DNA from: WTGA01 sp965214055
GTDB taxonomy: Bacteria; Pseudomonadota; Gammaproteobacteria; Arenicellales; Poriferihabitantaceae
Reading direction: 5' to 3'
NCBI GenBank assembly: GCA_965214055.1
Contig: OZ243931.1
Coordinates: 1,984,001-2,048,000, forward strand
DNA: 64,000 bases
Shown: positions 52,703 to 61,516 of the stretch, piece after piece
How positions within the stretch are numbered: the stretch's first letter is position 1
How the letters are laid out: the number at the start of each line of letters is the position of its first letter
Translations under genes and position numbers: made by a program
The notes under the pieces: model-generated
Database searches by the model: none
Seen by the model: the letters and a program-made list of their open reading frames with translations, nothing else
Told to the model about the DNA's origin: nothing

Positions 52703-53785
52703 CTAGGGCAATAAATGGCTGTGTGCGGCGGACCAGCTTACCCACAGTGTATCGTCGGACCTGAGGCTGAGTCGCTCAAGCTCGCGTTGTTGAACTTCCG
52801 CCTTGAACTCTGTTCCGTCCCTGGCCTCAAGATACAGGGTGACAAAAGAGCCCAGAAACGCTTCTGAAATAAGCCTGCAGGGGATTGTATTGTCTGCGTC
52901 GGATTTGTCCGCAGACAGGCTGACAAGATCGGCGCTGATTACAAAGGTGGCGTTTTCTCCAGGTTGGAGGACATGCCCCTGCTGAATGCCCACCGAGAAA
53001 CGATTGGATGCGGTTTTGATGATCACCTCCTTGTCACTGACTTTTTCAATTTCACCGGAGACAATATTGTTTCGACCCACAAATTCCGCGATGAACCGAT
53101 TGGCAGGTGCCCGGTAAATGTCCCTGGGGGCACCAATCTGGCTGATTTCTCCCTCACCCATAATGACCACACGGTCCGCCATGGCAAATGCTTCCGATTG
53201 GGAATGGGTGACATAGACGAAAGTGATGCCGAGTTCGCGTTGCAACCGCGTCAGTTCACCCTGCATGCGAATCACCAGGTGGGCGTCCAGGGCAGAAAGG
53301 GGTTCGTCGAGCAACAGGATTTCCGGTTCTATGACCAGGGCCCGTGCGAGGGCAACCCTCTGTCGTTGTCCTCCTGAAAGCTGGTAAATATCCCGTTCGG
53401 AAAACTCCGCAATCTCCATTCTTTCCAGCCATTCCATTGCCCTAGAACGGCGTATGTCAGCCTTGATACCGCGCATCTTTAGCCCGAACTCCACATTTTT
53501 GCGCACGTTAAGAAAGGGGAACAGGGCCAGGGACTGCCACACCATGGGAGTTTCCCTCTCATTTGGCTTGAGGTCATTCATCACCTGCCCGGAAAGCCGG
53601 ATTGTTCCCTCGGTTGGCTTTTCCAGGCCGGCGAGCATTCTGAGGGTGGTGGTTTTCCCGCATCCTGATGGGCCCATCAGGGCCAGGAATTCACCCTTGC
53701 AGATTTTCAGGTCGAAGTTTTTGACTGCGGTAAAATCGCCGAAACGTTTTGCTACGCGGTTGAACTCTACCAGTGGTCCGTTCAT
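52703..53785 (-). CDS. potA: ABC transporter ATPase, polyamine (PotA) type
   Basis: 360 residues. Walker A MGPSGCGKTTT near residue 38, signature LSGGQRQRVALARALVIEPE near 138, Walker B ILLLDEPLSALDAHL, switch His in VYVTHSQSEAFAMAD, and a C-terminal TOBE region (about 285-355). PotA-type ATPases drive uptake of putrescine, spermidine or related cations. Its ATG overlaps the stop of the permease gene (53782-53785). The 3' end abuts the restriction-modification island. The true substrate is unproven: related systems carry other small metabolites. Confidence 0.88.
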   Translation of the reverse strand: MNGPLVEFNRVAKRFGDFTAVKNFDLKICKGEFLALMGPSGCGKTTTLRMLAGLEKPTEGTIRLSGQVMNDLKPNERETPMVWQSLALFPFLNVRKNVEFGLKMRGIKADIRRSRAMEWLERMEIAEFSERDIYQLSGGQRQRVALARALVIEPEILLLDEPLSALDAHLVIRMQGELTRLQRELGITFVYVTHSQSEAFAMADRVVIMGEGEISQIGAPRDIYRAPANRFIAEFVGRNNIVSGEIEKVSDKEVIIKTASNRFSVGIQQGHVLQPGENATFVISADLVSLSADKSDADNTIPCRLISEAFLGSFVTLYLEARDGTEFKAEVQQRELERLSLRSDDTLWVSWSAAHSHLLP

Positions 53786-54585
53786 GAAACTCCCTGCCGT
53801 CGTCGCTGACGGGTCAACAACAGTACCTGGGCGATGACAACCAGAGTCATTGAAACCAGGAATACAAATGAACCGATGGCGTTGATTTGTGGATCAACCT
53901 GGCCCTGCAGTACCTCCAGGATAATGACCGGGATCGATTTGTTCAGGCCGGAAACGAACCAGGCAATCAGGAACTCATCGAATGAAATCGCTGCGGTCAG
54001 GCAAAGTGCCGAAACAATTGCAGGTCGGGTAAACGGAATGATCACTTCCCGCATGGCTTTCCATTCCGATGCGCCCAGGTTCCAGGCTGCGGACTCCAGG
54101 CTGGTATCCATTTGCTGCAGTCGCAAGCGGATGATGGCCATGGCAAAGGGGGCGCAAATCACCGTATGGGCAATGATGATGGAGCCGATGCGTCCGGACA
54201 TGCCGGTCCGTGACAGCCACGCGAGCATGATCAGCCCCATAATGACCAAAGGGATGGTGGGGGGCAGCAGTGCCAGACCGAGGTAGAGGTTCTTGCCCTT
54301 GAACTGGTAACGGAAATCGGTGTATGCGGTGCAGAATCCCAGGAAAGTGGCGATCATGGAGGTGCTGACAGCCACCAGGATGCTCACTTTGGCCGCATCC
54401 CAGATATCAGAATCCGCCCAGATGGTCTGGTACCAGTGATACGTAAACTCTCCCAGGGGCAGGGAAGGAAAACGGTCTGAGTTGAATGAGAAAACGAAAC
54501 TGGCGAGGATGGGTGCAAAAACGAATAGGAAAACGACGATCACATACAGCCGCAGGAACCAGGTGATCGCCCTGTCCGTTTTCAT
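53782..54585 (-). CDS. potC: ABC transporter permease, PotC type
   Basis: 267 residues from the ATG at 54585, which overlaps the potB-like stop codon by 4 nt. Six membrane helices; the permease EAA loop reads LESAAWNLGASEWKAMREVI near residue 160. MKTDRAITWFLRLYVIVVFL at the start and the ending VSMTLVVIAQVLLLTRQRRR are typical of PotC/PotI. The in-frame stretch upstream of 54585 overlaps potB in another frame and was left out. Confidence 0.88.
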   Translation of the reverse strand: MKTDRAITWFLRLYVIVVFLFVFAPILASFVFSFNSDRFPSLPLGEFTYHWYQTIWADSDIWDAAKVSILVAVSTSMIATFLGFCTAYTDFRYQFKGKNLYLGLALLPPTIPLVIMGLIMLAWLSRTGMSGRIGSIIIAHTVICAPFAMAIIRLRLQQMDTSLESAAWNLGASEWKAMREVIIPFTRPAIVSALCLTAAISFDEFLIAWFVSGLNKSIPVIILEVLQGQVDPQINAIGSFVFLVSMTLVVIAQVLLLTRQRRRQGVS

Positions 54586-55433
54586 GATCGTTTCCGGTAG
54601 GCCAGTTTGACCGCTGCAAAGGCCACCGCCAGCAATGTGGCAATCATGGTCAGTGCGACCACCGCTGCCCGGGGCCATTGTTGTCCGGATTTGGTGGTGT
54701 CAATGATTAATATGGACAGGGTAGGCGGTTTCGACCCGCCAAGATAGAAAGGGCTGACAAAATCGCCAAAAGCCAGGATAAAGCAAAATACAGCTCCAAT
54801 GATGATCCCCCCCTTTGCAAGGGGACAAATGATCGTGAATACGGTGCGGATTCTGCCGCACCCGAGATTGTGTGCGGCTTCCACCAGGCTGCGTTCAATA
54901 CTTGACAGGGACAGGGTCTGCAGGATGACGACGAGAGGCAGGGCCAGTGTCATGTACCCAACCATGGTGCCCACGGGAGTACTGAGCATCTCAAACGGAC
55001 CCATTCCGATATAGGACAGTGCGGCGTTGATCACGCCGTGTTCTGCAATGATCACCTGCCAGGCATACACCCGTACCAGGTAACTGGTGAAGAACGGGAT
55101 GATCAGGAAAAAAATCGCCCAGCGCCGGACCTTGTCGGAAACCTTGAACGACAGGGCATAGGCGGCAGGGAAAGCCAGGGCGGTGCCGATCACTGTGGCC
55201 ACAGAAGCCAGTCCCAGGGTTCTCCAGTAGGCATCCCGGAAATAACTTTTGGAAAACATCTTGGTCCAGTTCTCGGTGTCAAAGGCGGGGACCATGACGT
55301 AATTCTGTACCAGCCAGAAACTGAGGTAGACCAGAAAGAGCAGGGGCACCACAAAAAACATCAACTGCCACACCACGATGGGAGCACGCCAGGTGATCGC
55401 GTACCAGTTCACTCGGGGATGGATTTTTTCCAT
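54582..55433 (-). CDS. potB: ABC transporter permease, PotB type
   Basis: 283 residues, six membrane helices. Starts WYAITWRAPIVVWQLMFFVV; the EAA loop reads IERSLVEAAHNLGCGRIRTV near residue 180. AFGDFVSPFYLGGSKPPTLS is the usual late block of PotB/PotH permeases. It forms a heterodimer with the PotC-like product. The binding-protein gene is 133 bp upstream with a stem-loop in between. Confidence 0.88.
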   Translation of the reverse strand: MEKIHPRVNWYAITWRAPIVVWQLMFFVVPLLFLVYLSFWLVQNYVMVPAFDTENWTKMFSKSYFRDAYWRTLGLASVATVIGTALAFPAAYALSFKVSDKVRRWAIFFLIIPFFTSYLVRVYAWQVIIAEHGVINAALSYIGMGPFEMLSTPVGTMVGYMTLALPLVVILQTLSLSSIERSLVEAAHNLGCGRIRTVFTIICPLAKGGIIIGAVFCFILAFGDFVSPFYLGGSKPPTLSILIIDTTKSGQQWPRAAVVALTMIATLLAVAFAAVKLAYRKRS

Positions 55434-55521
55434 CGCGTTTTTCTGCGCTGGGGTGGTACAGGAGTCACCGGGGCTGTGGAGATTGGATCAACTCACCGAT
55501 ACGCGGTCCTGCCTTTCTGAA

Positions 55522-55551
55522 CACACCCCTGCGGGAATCCACAGGGGTGTG
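55522..55551. promoter_or_regulatory. Perfect 10-bp stem-loop between potD-like and potB-like genes
   Basis: CACACCCCTG (55522-55531) and CAGGGGTGTG (55542-55551) pair perfectly around a 10-nt loop in the 132-bp gap. As with the betaine-type operon at 30331, the hairpin follows the binding-protein gene, where partial termination or RNA stabilisation would raise binding protein over permeases. No T-tract follows. Confidence 0.55.
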
Positions 55552-55565
55552 CTGTCCCGGACGGG

Positions 55566-56714
55566 TTATGCGTTCTTGTACTCCGACCAAAACTCATTCC
55601 AGTCTTCAAGGCTTTGCTGTCTTGGGGTGTCCCGGTAGTGAATACGACCCTGGTTGATCAGTGTAATGGGATTGTTGTCCACCCCCGGAATCTGTCCGGT
55701 ACGCTTCGCTTCCTCCGGCGTCTCTTTCTGCAAGGCAGCCATGCCCGACCCGGTTACACAAAACCCGGGATAGGCCTTCATGTTGGCTGAACGAACCTGT
55801 CCTTGTGGGCTGAGCGTGTACTGAATATACTTGTTCGCGATCTCTTTTTTTCTGGATGTCGAAACAATGGAATAGGATTCGGTCCATTGTATTCCGCCTT
55901 CATCAGGGACCACGGAACTGACGGGTGCACCGTCTTTTTCCAGGACACCGGTTACCCAGTCTCCAATCCCCGCGCAAAGCGATATTTCGGCATTTTTCAG
56001 TGATGAAAATGTGCCGCCGTAATCGAAAAACCCCTTTACCTGGGGTTTCAGACTGAGCGTTTTTTCCTGCACCTCGCCCCAGGTGTCGGCAGAAATATCG
56101 AATGGGCTCGGGTTCGTGTTCCCGTTTACCAGGCTGATCTGCCCCAGGTTCGGCAAATGCCAGTCAAAATGACCAACGCTCCCCTGGGCTTTCGGGTCCC
56201 AGTAGACGTTGTAGGTCATGGCTTCTTCGGCAGTAAAGGTATCACTGTTGTACGACACGCCAAGATGGCCGAAACGGGTAATGACGGAATACAGCTTGCC
56301 GTCCTTCCAGTGTCCGGGAAATTGAGTGAAATCCTCATGCAGCATCTCGTCAAATGGATAGTCTGCCGGGTCCAGTTCATCCACCAGGTCCCCCCGGTCT
56401 ATCAGTATCCGGGCATATTCCGCATCGGTGTGGATGATGTCGAATGTCCCGGGAGGCGACTGGGACAGAGCGGCCAGCATATTGTCACCACCGGCATAGT
56501 ATTTCGGTTTGAATTTGACATTGTGTGCGGCTTCAAATTCTTCGACCATATCGGGCTCTGCCAAGCCGTACCAGGAGAGAATGTTCAGTTCTATGGTATC
56601 GGCCCTGGCCGTGTGAATATACGGCGCGAACAGGGTCGCCCCCGTAGCGGCGGCGCCTTTCAAAAATTTTCTGCGGGTGGTACCGGTGCCTTTTAATTTT
56701 TGGTCTTGGGTCAT
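55566..56714 (-). CDS. potD: Extracellular solute-binding protein, PotD/PotF type, Tat-exported
   Basis: 382 residues. A twin-arginine signal is clear (TGTTRRKFLKGAAATGATLF) with cleavage likely after the TARA residues near 38. The mature part begins IELNILSWYGLAEPDMVEEF and has FKPKYYAGGDNMLAALSQSP and GVSYNSDTFTAEEAMTYNVY, typical of the spermidine/putrescine-binding family. The Shine-Dalgarno GGAG lies 8 nt before the ATG. First gene of the four-gene transporter operon. Tat export is unusual for PotD but common in marine relatives with unknown ligands. Confidence 0.88.
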   Translation of the reverse strand: MTQDQKLKGTGTTRRKFLKGAAATGATLFAPYIHTARADTIELNILSWYGLAEPDMVEEFEAAHNVKFKPKYYAGGDNMLAALSQSPPGTFDIIHTDAEYARILIDRGDLVDELDPADYPFDEMLHEDFTQFPGHWKDGKLYSVITRFGHLGVSYNSDTFTAEEAMTYNVYWDPKAQGSVGHFDWHLPNLGQISLVNGNTNPSPFDISADTWGEVQEKTLSLKPQVKGFFDYGGTFSSLKNAEISLCAGIGDWVTGVLEKDGAPVSSVVPDEGGIQWTESYSIVSTSRKKEIANKYIQYTLSPQGQVRSANMKAYPGFCVTGSGMAALQKETPEEAKRTGQIPGVDNNPITLINQGRIHYRDTPRQQSLEDWNEFWSEYKNA

Positions 56715-57117
56715 GGTTTGATTCTCCGAAAGGTTTTGTTCTTGGAAATTAATTCAGGAGGGGTGCGGGAAAACAGGCAACAGGGCACAGTTTAATGTCT
56801 GGGAATTAAAACATCTACCATTTTTTTTCACGGTTTCGTTGTCCTTGGGTACTGTCTGGGATTTGTCGTGGAGTCCTGTTTGATTCCAATATGGAGATTG
56901 TGACGAAACGGGAGAGATTGTCGTCAACGGATTGTCAGAATTCATTGATGGGTTGCCGATGAGTGAAAAATTTATGAATAACGGGTATTTTCCTGACAAT
57001 GACTACCGTGCAAAATGGGTCCAGCCATGAATAATGGCACGGGGCTGGGATTGTGGAGGGTATTGCCAAAACAAGCCATTGGGTCGACTCAATGGCTCTT
57101 TTAGTGCAGGATAAATT
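56715..57117. other. 403-bp divergent intergenic region
   Basis: Lies between the potD-like gene (minus) and the TIM-barrel gene (plus), so both promoters belong here. The sequence is more AT-rich than its surroundings. No operator or conserved RNA was recognised; a T9 run (56821-56829) is present. Confidence 0.4.
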
Positions 57118-57888
57118 GTGGACAGAACTGAATTCAAAAAATTTTTCAAGACCACGGGGGTGGTCATATTTCCGGTCATTCATGTGCTCGATTTAGAGCA
57201 GACAGCGCGTAATATCATGATTGCCACCGCGCAAGGCGCGCCGGGAGTTTTTCTGATCAATCACGATTTTCCCTATCCACAGCTACTGCCGATTATCCAG
57301 CAGGTCAGGCAGCGCTTCCCGGCCCTTTGGTTCGGGGTTAATTTCCTTGGCGTTACAGGTCGAGATGCGTTCCCCGTTTTAGGCGAGTTGTCTGCCCGGG
57401 GAGTGAAAGTGGATGCCTACTGGGCGGATGACGCACGGATAGACGAATGTGCTGACAAGCAGAAAGAAGCTGACGACATTGCCGGCATACGGGATTCGAG
57501 TGGATGGGATGGACTCTATTTTGGTGGTACCGCATTCAAGAAACAGCGGGAAGTCGAGGCGATGAATTATGGGTTGTCGGCAGAAATAGCAAGCCGATAC
57601 ATGGATTCGGTGACGACTTCGGGGGTTGCCACGGGGAAGCCGGCAGCCCTTTCGAAAATCGAAGCTTTCCGCCAGGGTTGCGGAGATACCCCCCTGGCGG
57701 TAGCCTCCGGGGTTACCCCGGACAATATCGGTGACTATGTCAAGATGGTGGATGCGATTCTGGTTGCCACCGGAATCAATCATCCCGGGGATTTCTATAA
57801 TATCGACCCACACCGGCTGCAGAGATTGATTTCCATCGCACATCGAGTTTCGATTTCACGGGAAAATGAGACGGGATCGGCGCAATGA
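57118..57888 (+). CDS. BtpA-like TIM-barrel protein
   Basis: 256 residues, GTG start with AGGA 6 nt upstream. FPVIHVLDLEQTARNIMIAT at the start resembles BtpA/SgcQ, and VDAILVATGINHPGDFYNID near 215 resembles the phosphate-binding end of ribulose-phosphate-binding barrels. LAVASGVTPDNIGDYVKMVD near 195 is the preceding strand and helix. So a (beta/alpha)8 barrel binding a phosphorylated ligand is likely. The reaction is unknown. It precedes a phosphoribosyltransferase and URC1 on the same strand, so a part in ribosyl-phosphate turnover is worth testing. Confidence 0.7.
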   Translation: MDRTEFKKFFKTTGVVIFPVIHVLDLEQTARNIMIATAQGAPGVFLINHDFPYPQLLPIIQQVRQRFPALWFGVNFLGVTGRDAFPVLGELSARGVKVDAYWADDARIDECADKQKEADDIAGIRDSSGWDGLYFGGTAFKKQREVEAMNYGLSAEIASRYMDSVTTSGVATGKPAALSKIEAFRQGCGDTPLAVASGVTPDNIGDYVKMVDAILVATGINHPGDFYNIDPHRLQRLISIAHRVSISRENETGSAQ

Positions 57889-58284
57889 CCGTTGGGGTTG
57901 ATCCTGCGGTCCCGCTCAATGGCGAGATGTTTTGACTTTGTGCGACTCTTCTCCTGCCAATCTGCATGCCGGTTCGATCCACGCCGTTCGGAATGATCTT
58001 CCCGGGGAATTCAGGTTTGACAAAAGTGGTCTGGCGGTGGCGCCTGATGCCGTGGCCCCTGTACCTGGCTGCACGGCACTGTGTTCCGGGTACCTGGAAA
58101 GCATCGTTGGATGAATAGGTCCAGATGGGCAGGGCCCTGTGAATTTCCGTCGGTCTGATTGAAGACTGGGATGGGCAACCTTGTTCCGGAATCAATGCAG
58201 ACCAGAGAATGGATCCACGGTGGGGAAAAAACAGTGCCCGGCAAGGAAAGCCCAACAATAATTTTTTGAGACATGAGGCAGACT
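57889..58284. other. 396-bp stretch between same-strand genes
   Basis: No convincing reading frame or repeat. It is long for an intra-operon gap, so the phosphoribosyltransferase and URC1 genes may have their own promoter. Confidence 0.4.
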
Positions 58285-58908
58285 ATGAACAAGACGGATA
58301 GAGAAAACCGATGGTACTTGTCGTTGATGGCCCCTCGTTCCCGGGGGGAGAAATATGCGTGGCTGGATCCGTCATCGGCTTACATCAATGCCAGGTCATT
58401 CCATGCCATGCTGGATGACCTCCTTGAACCGTTTTCGGGGGATGGGATTGATGTGGTGGCCGGGTTCGATGCGGCGGGATTTGTGCTCGGGGCCGGTATG
58501 GCTACGCGGCTGGGAACGGGCTTTTTGACGATCAGGAAAGGAGGCAAGATTCCTGTGGACCACGATGCCGTTGCCATGACCAACTATTCGGGTCGCACAC
58601 AGGAAATGGAAATGCGAAAGCCCGCGTTCCAAAAAGGGACTCGTGTGCTGCTGGTAGACCAGTGGATTGAAACCGGTGGAACCATGACCGCCGGTATCGA
58701 CCTGGTGACCCTGCAGGGTGGGGTCATCGCCGGTATTGCAGCGATTTGCATTGAGGACAACGATGCCACAAAAGAGATGTACCGACGGTATAAGATGTCC
58801 TCCTGTGTGGTGCCGGGGTCCAAGATACAACGACAATGCAACGCTCAGACGCTGGATAGTTTTAAAACGTTTAAACCCCAGGACTGTTTTCCGGAAATCC
58901 GGGACTGA
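58285..58908 (+). CDS. Adenine-phosphoribosyltransferase-like protein
   Basis: 207 residues from the ATG at 58285, chosen because GAGG lies 6 nt upstream; an ATG at 58273 is the alternative. Type I PRTase features: VAGFDAAGFVLGAGMATRLG near 57 and FLTIRKGGKIP, with the PRPP loop RVLLVDQWIETGGTMTAGID near 118. The usual second acid of the V-D-D motif is Gln-Trp here (VDQWIETGGT). Closest in layout to Apt, but the C-terminal half is longer. It sits before URC1, so the base may be a pyrimidine-derived ligand; this is inference. Confidence 0.78.
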   Translation: MNKTDRENRWYLSLMAPRSRGEKYAWLDPSSAYINARSFHAMLDDLLEPFSGDGIDVVAGFDAAGFVLGAGMATRLGTGFLTIRKGGKIPVDHDAVAMTNYSGRTQEMEMRKPAFQKGTRVLLVDQWIETGGTMTAGIDLVTLQGGVIAGIAAICIEDNDATKEMYRRYKMSSCVVPGSKIQRQCNAQTLDSFKTFKPQDCFPEIRD

Positions 58909-59023
58909 TACCACTGAAATGCGACTTGGACGAAAAAGACACGGTGCGGCAAGGAAAACCGGTGTAAACTGGATCGGAAATCTTCATAAAGCACAGGTGT
59001 TGGTTTTCAATGGATAACCTGCA

Positions 59024-60274
59024 ATGGTTCATATTCCGAGACATATTACCCTGACCTCTCATCCTACGGGGGACCAGACGCCGGTTGCCGTGCGGTGGGG
59101 CGCTGATGACGCTAGCTGCCGCGGGCCCGTTGTGGCTACGCCGGCAGGGTCGGGAGAGAGAAATGCCATCGGCTCCTATTCAGGGTCTTATTCCGTGTAT
59201 CGGGCCCTGGCAGTGGCGGCAGGCAATCTCGACCCCTTGCACAAGCCGGACCTGACCAATACCGCTCCGGCCATGGTGATTGGTCCTTTTCCGCAGTGGA
59301 GGGACCCCGCCAGGATTGTGTCCATCGATCCTTGGGGGCATGTTGCAGGACAGGTCTTTTCCGGTCATATTGAACGGGGTGTGGATGTGCGCCCGACCAT
59401 CGCGGTTACCCGGGCGAGGTTGACGGTGCCGGAAATGGCCAGTGATATCGATGGCCGTCCTTTGCTTCCTGATGGCCAGGTCTTGCTTGCAACCGGCGAA
59501 GTGAATGTGACCAAAATTGCGATTGAGCCTGTCTGGTATTTGCCGGGCATTGCTGAGCGGTTTAATACGGATGAGCATTCTTTGAGGCGATCATTGTTCG
59601 AACAGACCGGGGGAATGTATTCTGAACTGGTTACGCGACCGGATTTGCATATCTTCCTGCCGCCGATCGGCGGCATTACGGCCTATGTATTTGGTGACAT
59701 GGAACGAATTGCCGACCCGGACCACCATCTCTCCTGTCGGGTGCATGACGAATGTAATGGGTCAGATGTGTTTGGTTCGGACATTTGCACATGTCGGCCG
59801 TACCTGGTCTACGGCATCAAGGATGCCATTGAAACTGCACAACACGGCGGGGCTGGTTTGATCGTCTATAATCGGAAGGAGGGGAGGGCGCTGGGTGAGG
59901 TCACCAAATTCCTGGTCTACAACGCACGCAAGCGGCAGCAAGGCGGGGATACTGCGGAGCATTATTTTGAGCGGACCGAGTGTGTTGCTGGGGTGCAGGA
60001 CATGCGTTTTCAGGAATTGATGCCCGATGTGTTGCACTGGTTCGGGATCACTCGGATTGATCGTTTTGTTTCCATGAGCAACCTGAAATATGATGCCATT
60101 GTCAATCAGGGAATCAAAATCCGGGACCGGATTGCCATACCGGAAGACTGTATTCCCGAAGATGCGCAGGTGGAAATGGATGCAAAGAAATCCGCAGGAT
60201 ATTTTACGGATGGGCAACTGCCATCACAGGATGACTTAACGAAGAAACCAGGGCGAAGTCTGGATGATTACTAG
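59024..60274 (+). CDS. URC1-type GTP cyclohydrolase II homologue (uracil catabolism)
   Basis: 416 residues: an N-terminal region of about 200 residues found in URC1-type proteins and a C-terminal RibA-like domain. Zinc ligands Cys244, Cys255 and Cys257 (CRVHDECNGSDVF, GSDICTC) keep the C-x10-C-x-C spacing of GTP cyclohydrolase II, and IVYNRKEGRALGEVTKFLVY matches the substrate loop. No riboflavin genes are near, while URC4 lies 1.2 kb downstream. URC1 is needed for uracil ring opening in the yeast and bacterial URC pathway. True riboflavin-type GTP cyclohydrolase II activity is unlikely given the context and the long N-terminus. Confidence 0.88.
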   Translation: MVHIPRHITLTSHPTGDQTPVAVRWGADDASCRGPVVATPAGSGERNAIGSYSGSYSVYRALAVAAGNLDPLHKPDLTNTAPAMVIGPFPQWRDPARIVSIDPWGHVAGQVFSGHIERGVDVRPTIAVTRARLTVPEMASDIDGRPLLPDGQVLLATGEVNVTKIAIEPVWYLPGIAERFNTDEHSLRRSLFEQTGGMYSELVTRPDLHIFLPPIGGITAYVFGDMERIADPDHHLSCRVHDECNGSDVFGSDICTCRPYLVYGIKDAIETAQHGGAGLIVYNRKEGRALGEVTKFLVYNARKRQQGGDTAEHYFERTECVAGVQDMRFQELMPDVLHWFGITRIDRFVSMSNLKYDAIVNQGIKIRDRIAIPEDCIPEDAQVEMDAKKSAGYFTDGQLPSQDDLTKKPGRSLDDY

Positions 60275-60415
60275 CACTCTGTTCGCCGGAATGGTGGGAA
60301 GCGGTTTGTGCGCAGAAAACGAGGGGCACCGGGGGGCGGATTCGGCGGTGGAACGTGATGGAATTTCACGGGCATTTGGTGTAGGTTCCCAAGAAAACAG
60401 AAAGCGGCATTGGCC

Positions 60416-61291
60416 ATGACTCAAGTTCCAACCTACGAACCCCCGAAAGTCTGGAAATGGGAAACCAGGAATGGCGGTGAGTTCGCCTCCATCAACCGTC
60501 CCGTTTCCGGTGCGACACATGAGGTCGAGTTGCCCCGGGGCAAGCACCCACTCCAGCTCTATTCCCTGGCAACGCCGAATGGCGTAAAGGTTGCGGTTAT
60601 GCTTGAGGAGTTGCTGGCAGCCGGACACAGCGGAGCGCAGTACGATGCCTATGTCGTCAACATCAGTGAGGGTGACCAGTTCGGCTCCGGGTTTGTCGAC
60701 ATCAATCCGAACTCCAAAATCCCGGCACTGGTGGATTACTCGCTGCCCGTACCGACCCGGGTGTTCGAATCGGGCGCAATCCTGCTCTATCTGGCGGAGA
60801 AGTTTGGGGCCTTCATTCCTGAAGATACGTCTGCCCGGGCCGAATGCCTGTCATGGCTGTTCTGGCAGATGGGGTCTGCACCGTATCTGGGCGGGGGTTT
60901 CGGGCATTTCTATGCCTATGCGCCCTACAAGATGGAGTATCCGATTGATCGTTTCGCCATGGAAGTCAAGCGGCAACTTGATGTTCTCGACAAACGGTTG
61001 GCCAAGACGCGGTATGTGGCGGGGGATGCCTATACCATCGCGGATATGGCGGTCTGGCCGTGGTATGGTGTCCTGACCACGGGGAAGGTCTATGACGCAG
61101 CGGAGTTTCTCGCAGTGAAGGAGTATACGAATGTTGTGCGTTGGCATGAGGAGATCGCGGCACGTGATGCCGTAGTCCGCGGGCGGAAGGTCAACCGGAT
61201 CCACGGGCCGCTTGAGGATCAACTCCATGAGCGCCACGACGCATCGGATTTTGTGCTTCGGACGCAGGACAAAATAGCGACGGCGAAATAA
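60416..61291 (+). CDS. yghU: YghU-type glutathione S-transferase family protein
   Basis: 291 residues from the ATG at 60416. TYEPPKVWKWETRNGGEFAS and INRPVSGATHEVELPRGKHP are the long N-terminal arm of YghU-type (nu-class) proteins; the thioredoxin fold follows (YSLATPNGVKVAVMLEELLA, SKIPALVDY, FESGAILLYLAEKFG), then a helical domain with YTIADMAVWPWYG. Characterised members bind two glutathiones and reduce disulfides. It is placed between URC1 and URC4. GST homologues have been seen around such clusters, as I recall, but no role is known. Confidence 0.9.
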   Translation: MTQVPTYEPPKVWKWETRNGGEFASINRPVSGATHEVELPRGKHPLQLYSLATPNGVKVAVMLEELLAAGHSGAQYDAYVVNISEGDQFGSGFVDINPNSKIPALVDYSLPVPTRVFESGAILLYLAEKFGAFIPEDTSARAECLSWLFWQMGSAPYLGGGFGHFYAYAPYKMEYPIDRFAMEVKRQLDVLDKRLAKTRYVAGDAYTIADMAVWPWYGVLTTGKVYDAAEFLAVKEYTNVVRWHEEIAARDAVVRGRKVNRIHGPLEDQLHERHDASDFVLRTQDKIATAK

Positions 61292-61516
61292 CGCGTTGCA
61301 CCGGTTTTGTGCCTGTTCAGGTCCGTGGATTTCAAGGACCGACCCTGGGTGGGGAGATATCCGGAGAATTCCATGCCGGCGGCCTGAAGATGACCAGGCC
61401 AACGAGTGGTTTTGTCGATCAGGTTCAGTATGCACGGCGATATGATTCCGGATCTTCAATTTCACTTTATCCTGTATGAGACGGGGATATTCCTGCCATC
61501 GCAATGCGGGAGGTAA

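Noticed and set aside
59024..60274. Riboflavin-pathway ribA
   Set aside because: Long N-terminal region, no rib genes nearby and URC4 downstream fit URC1 better.
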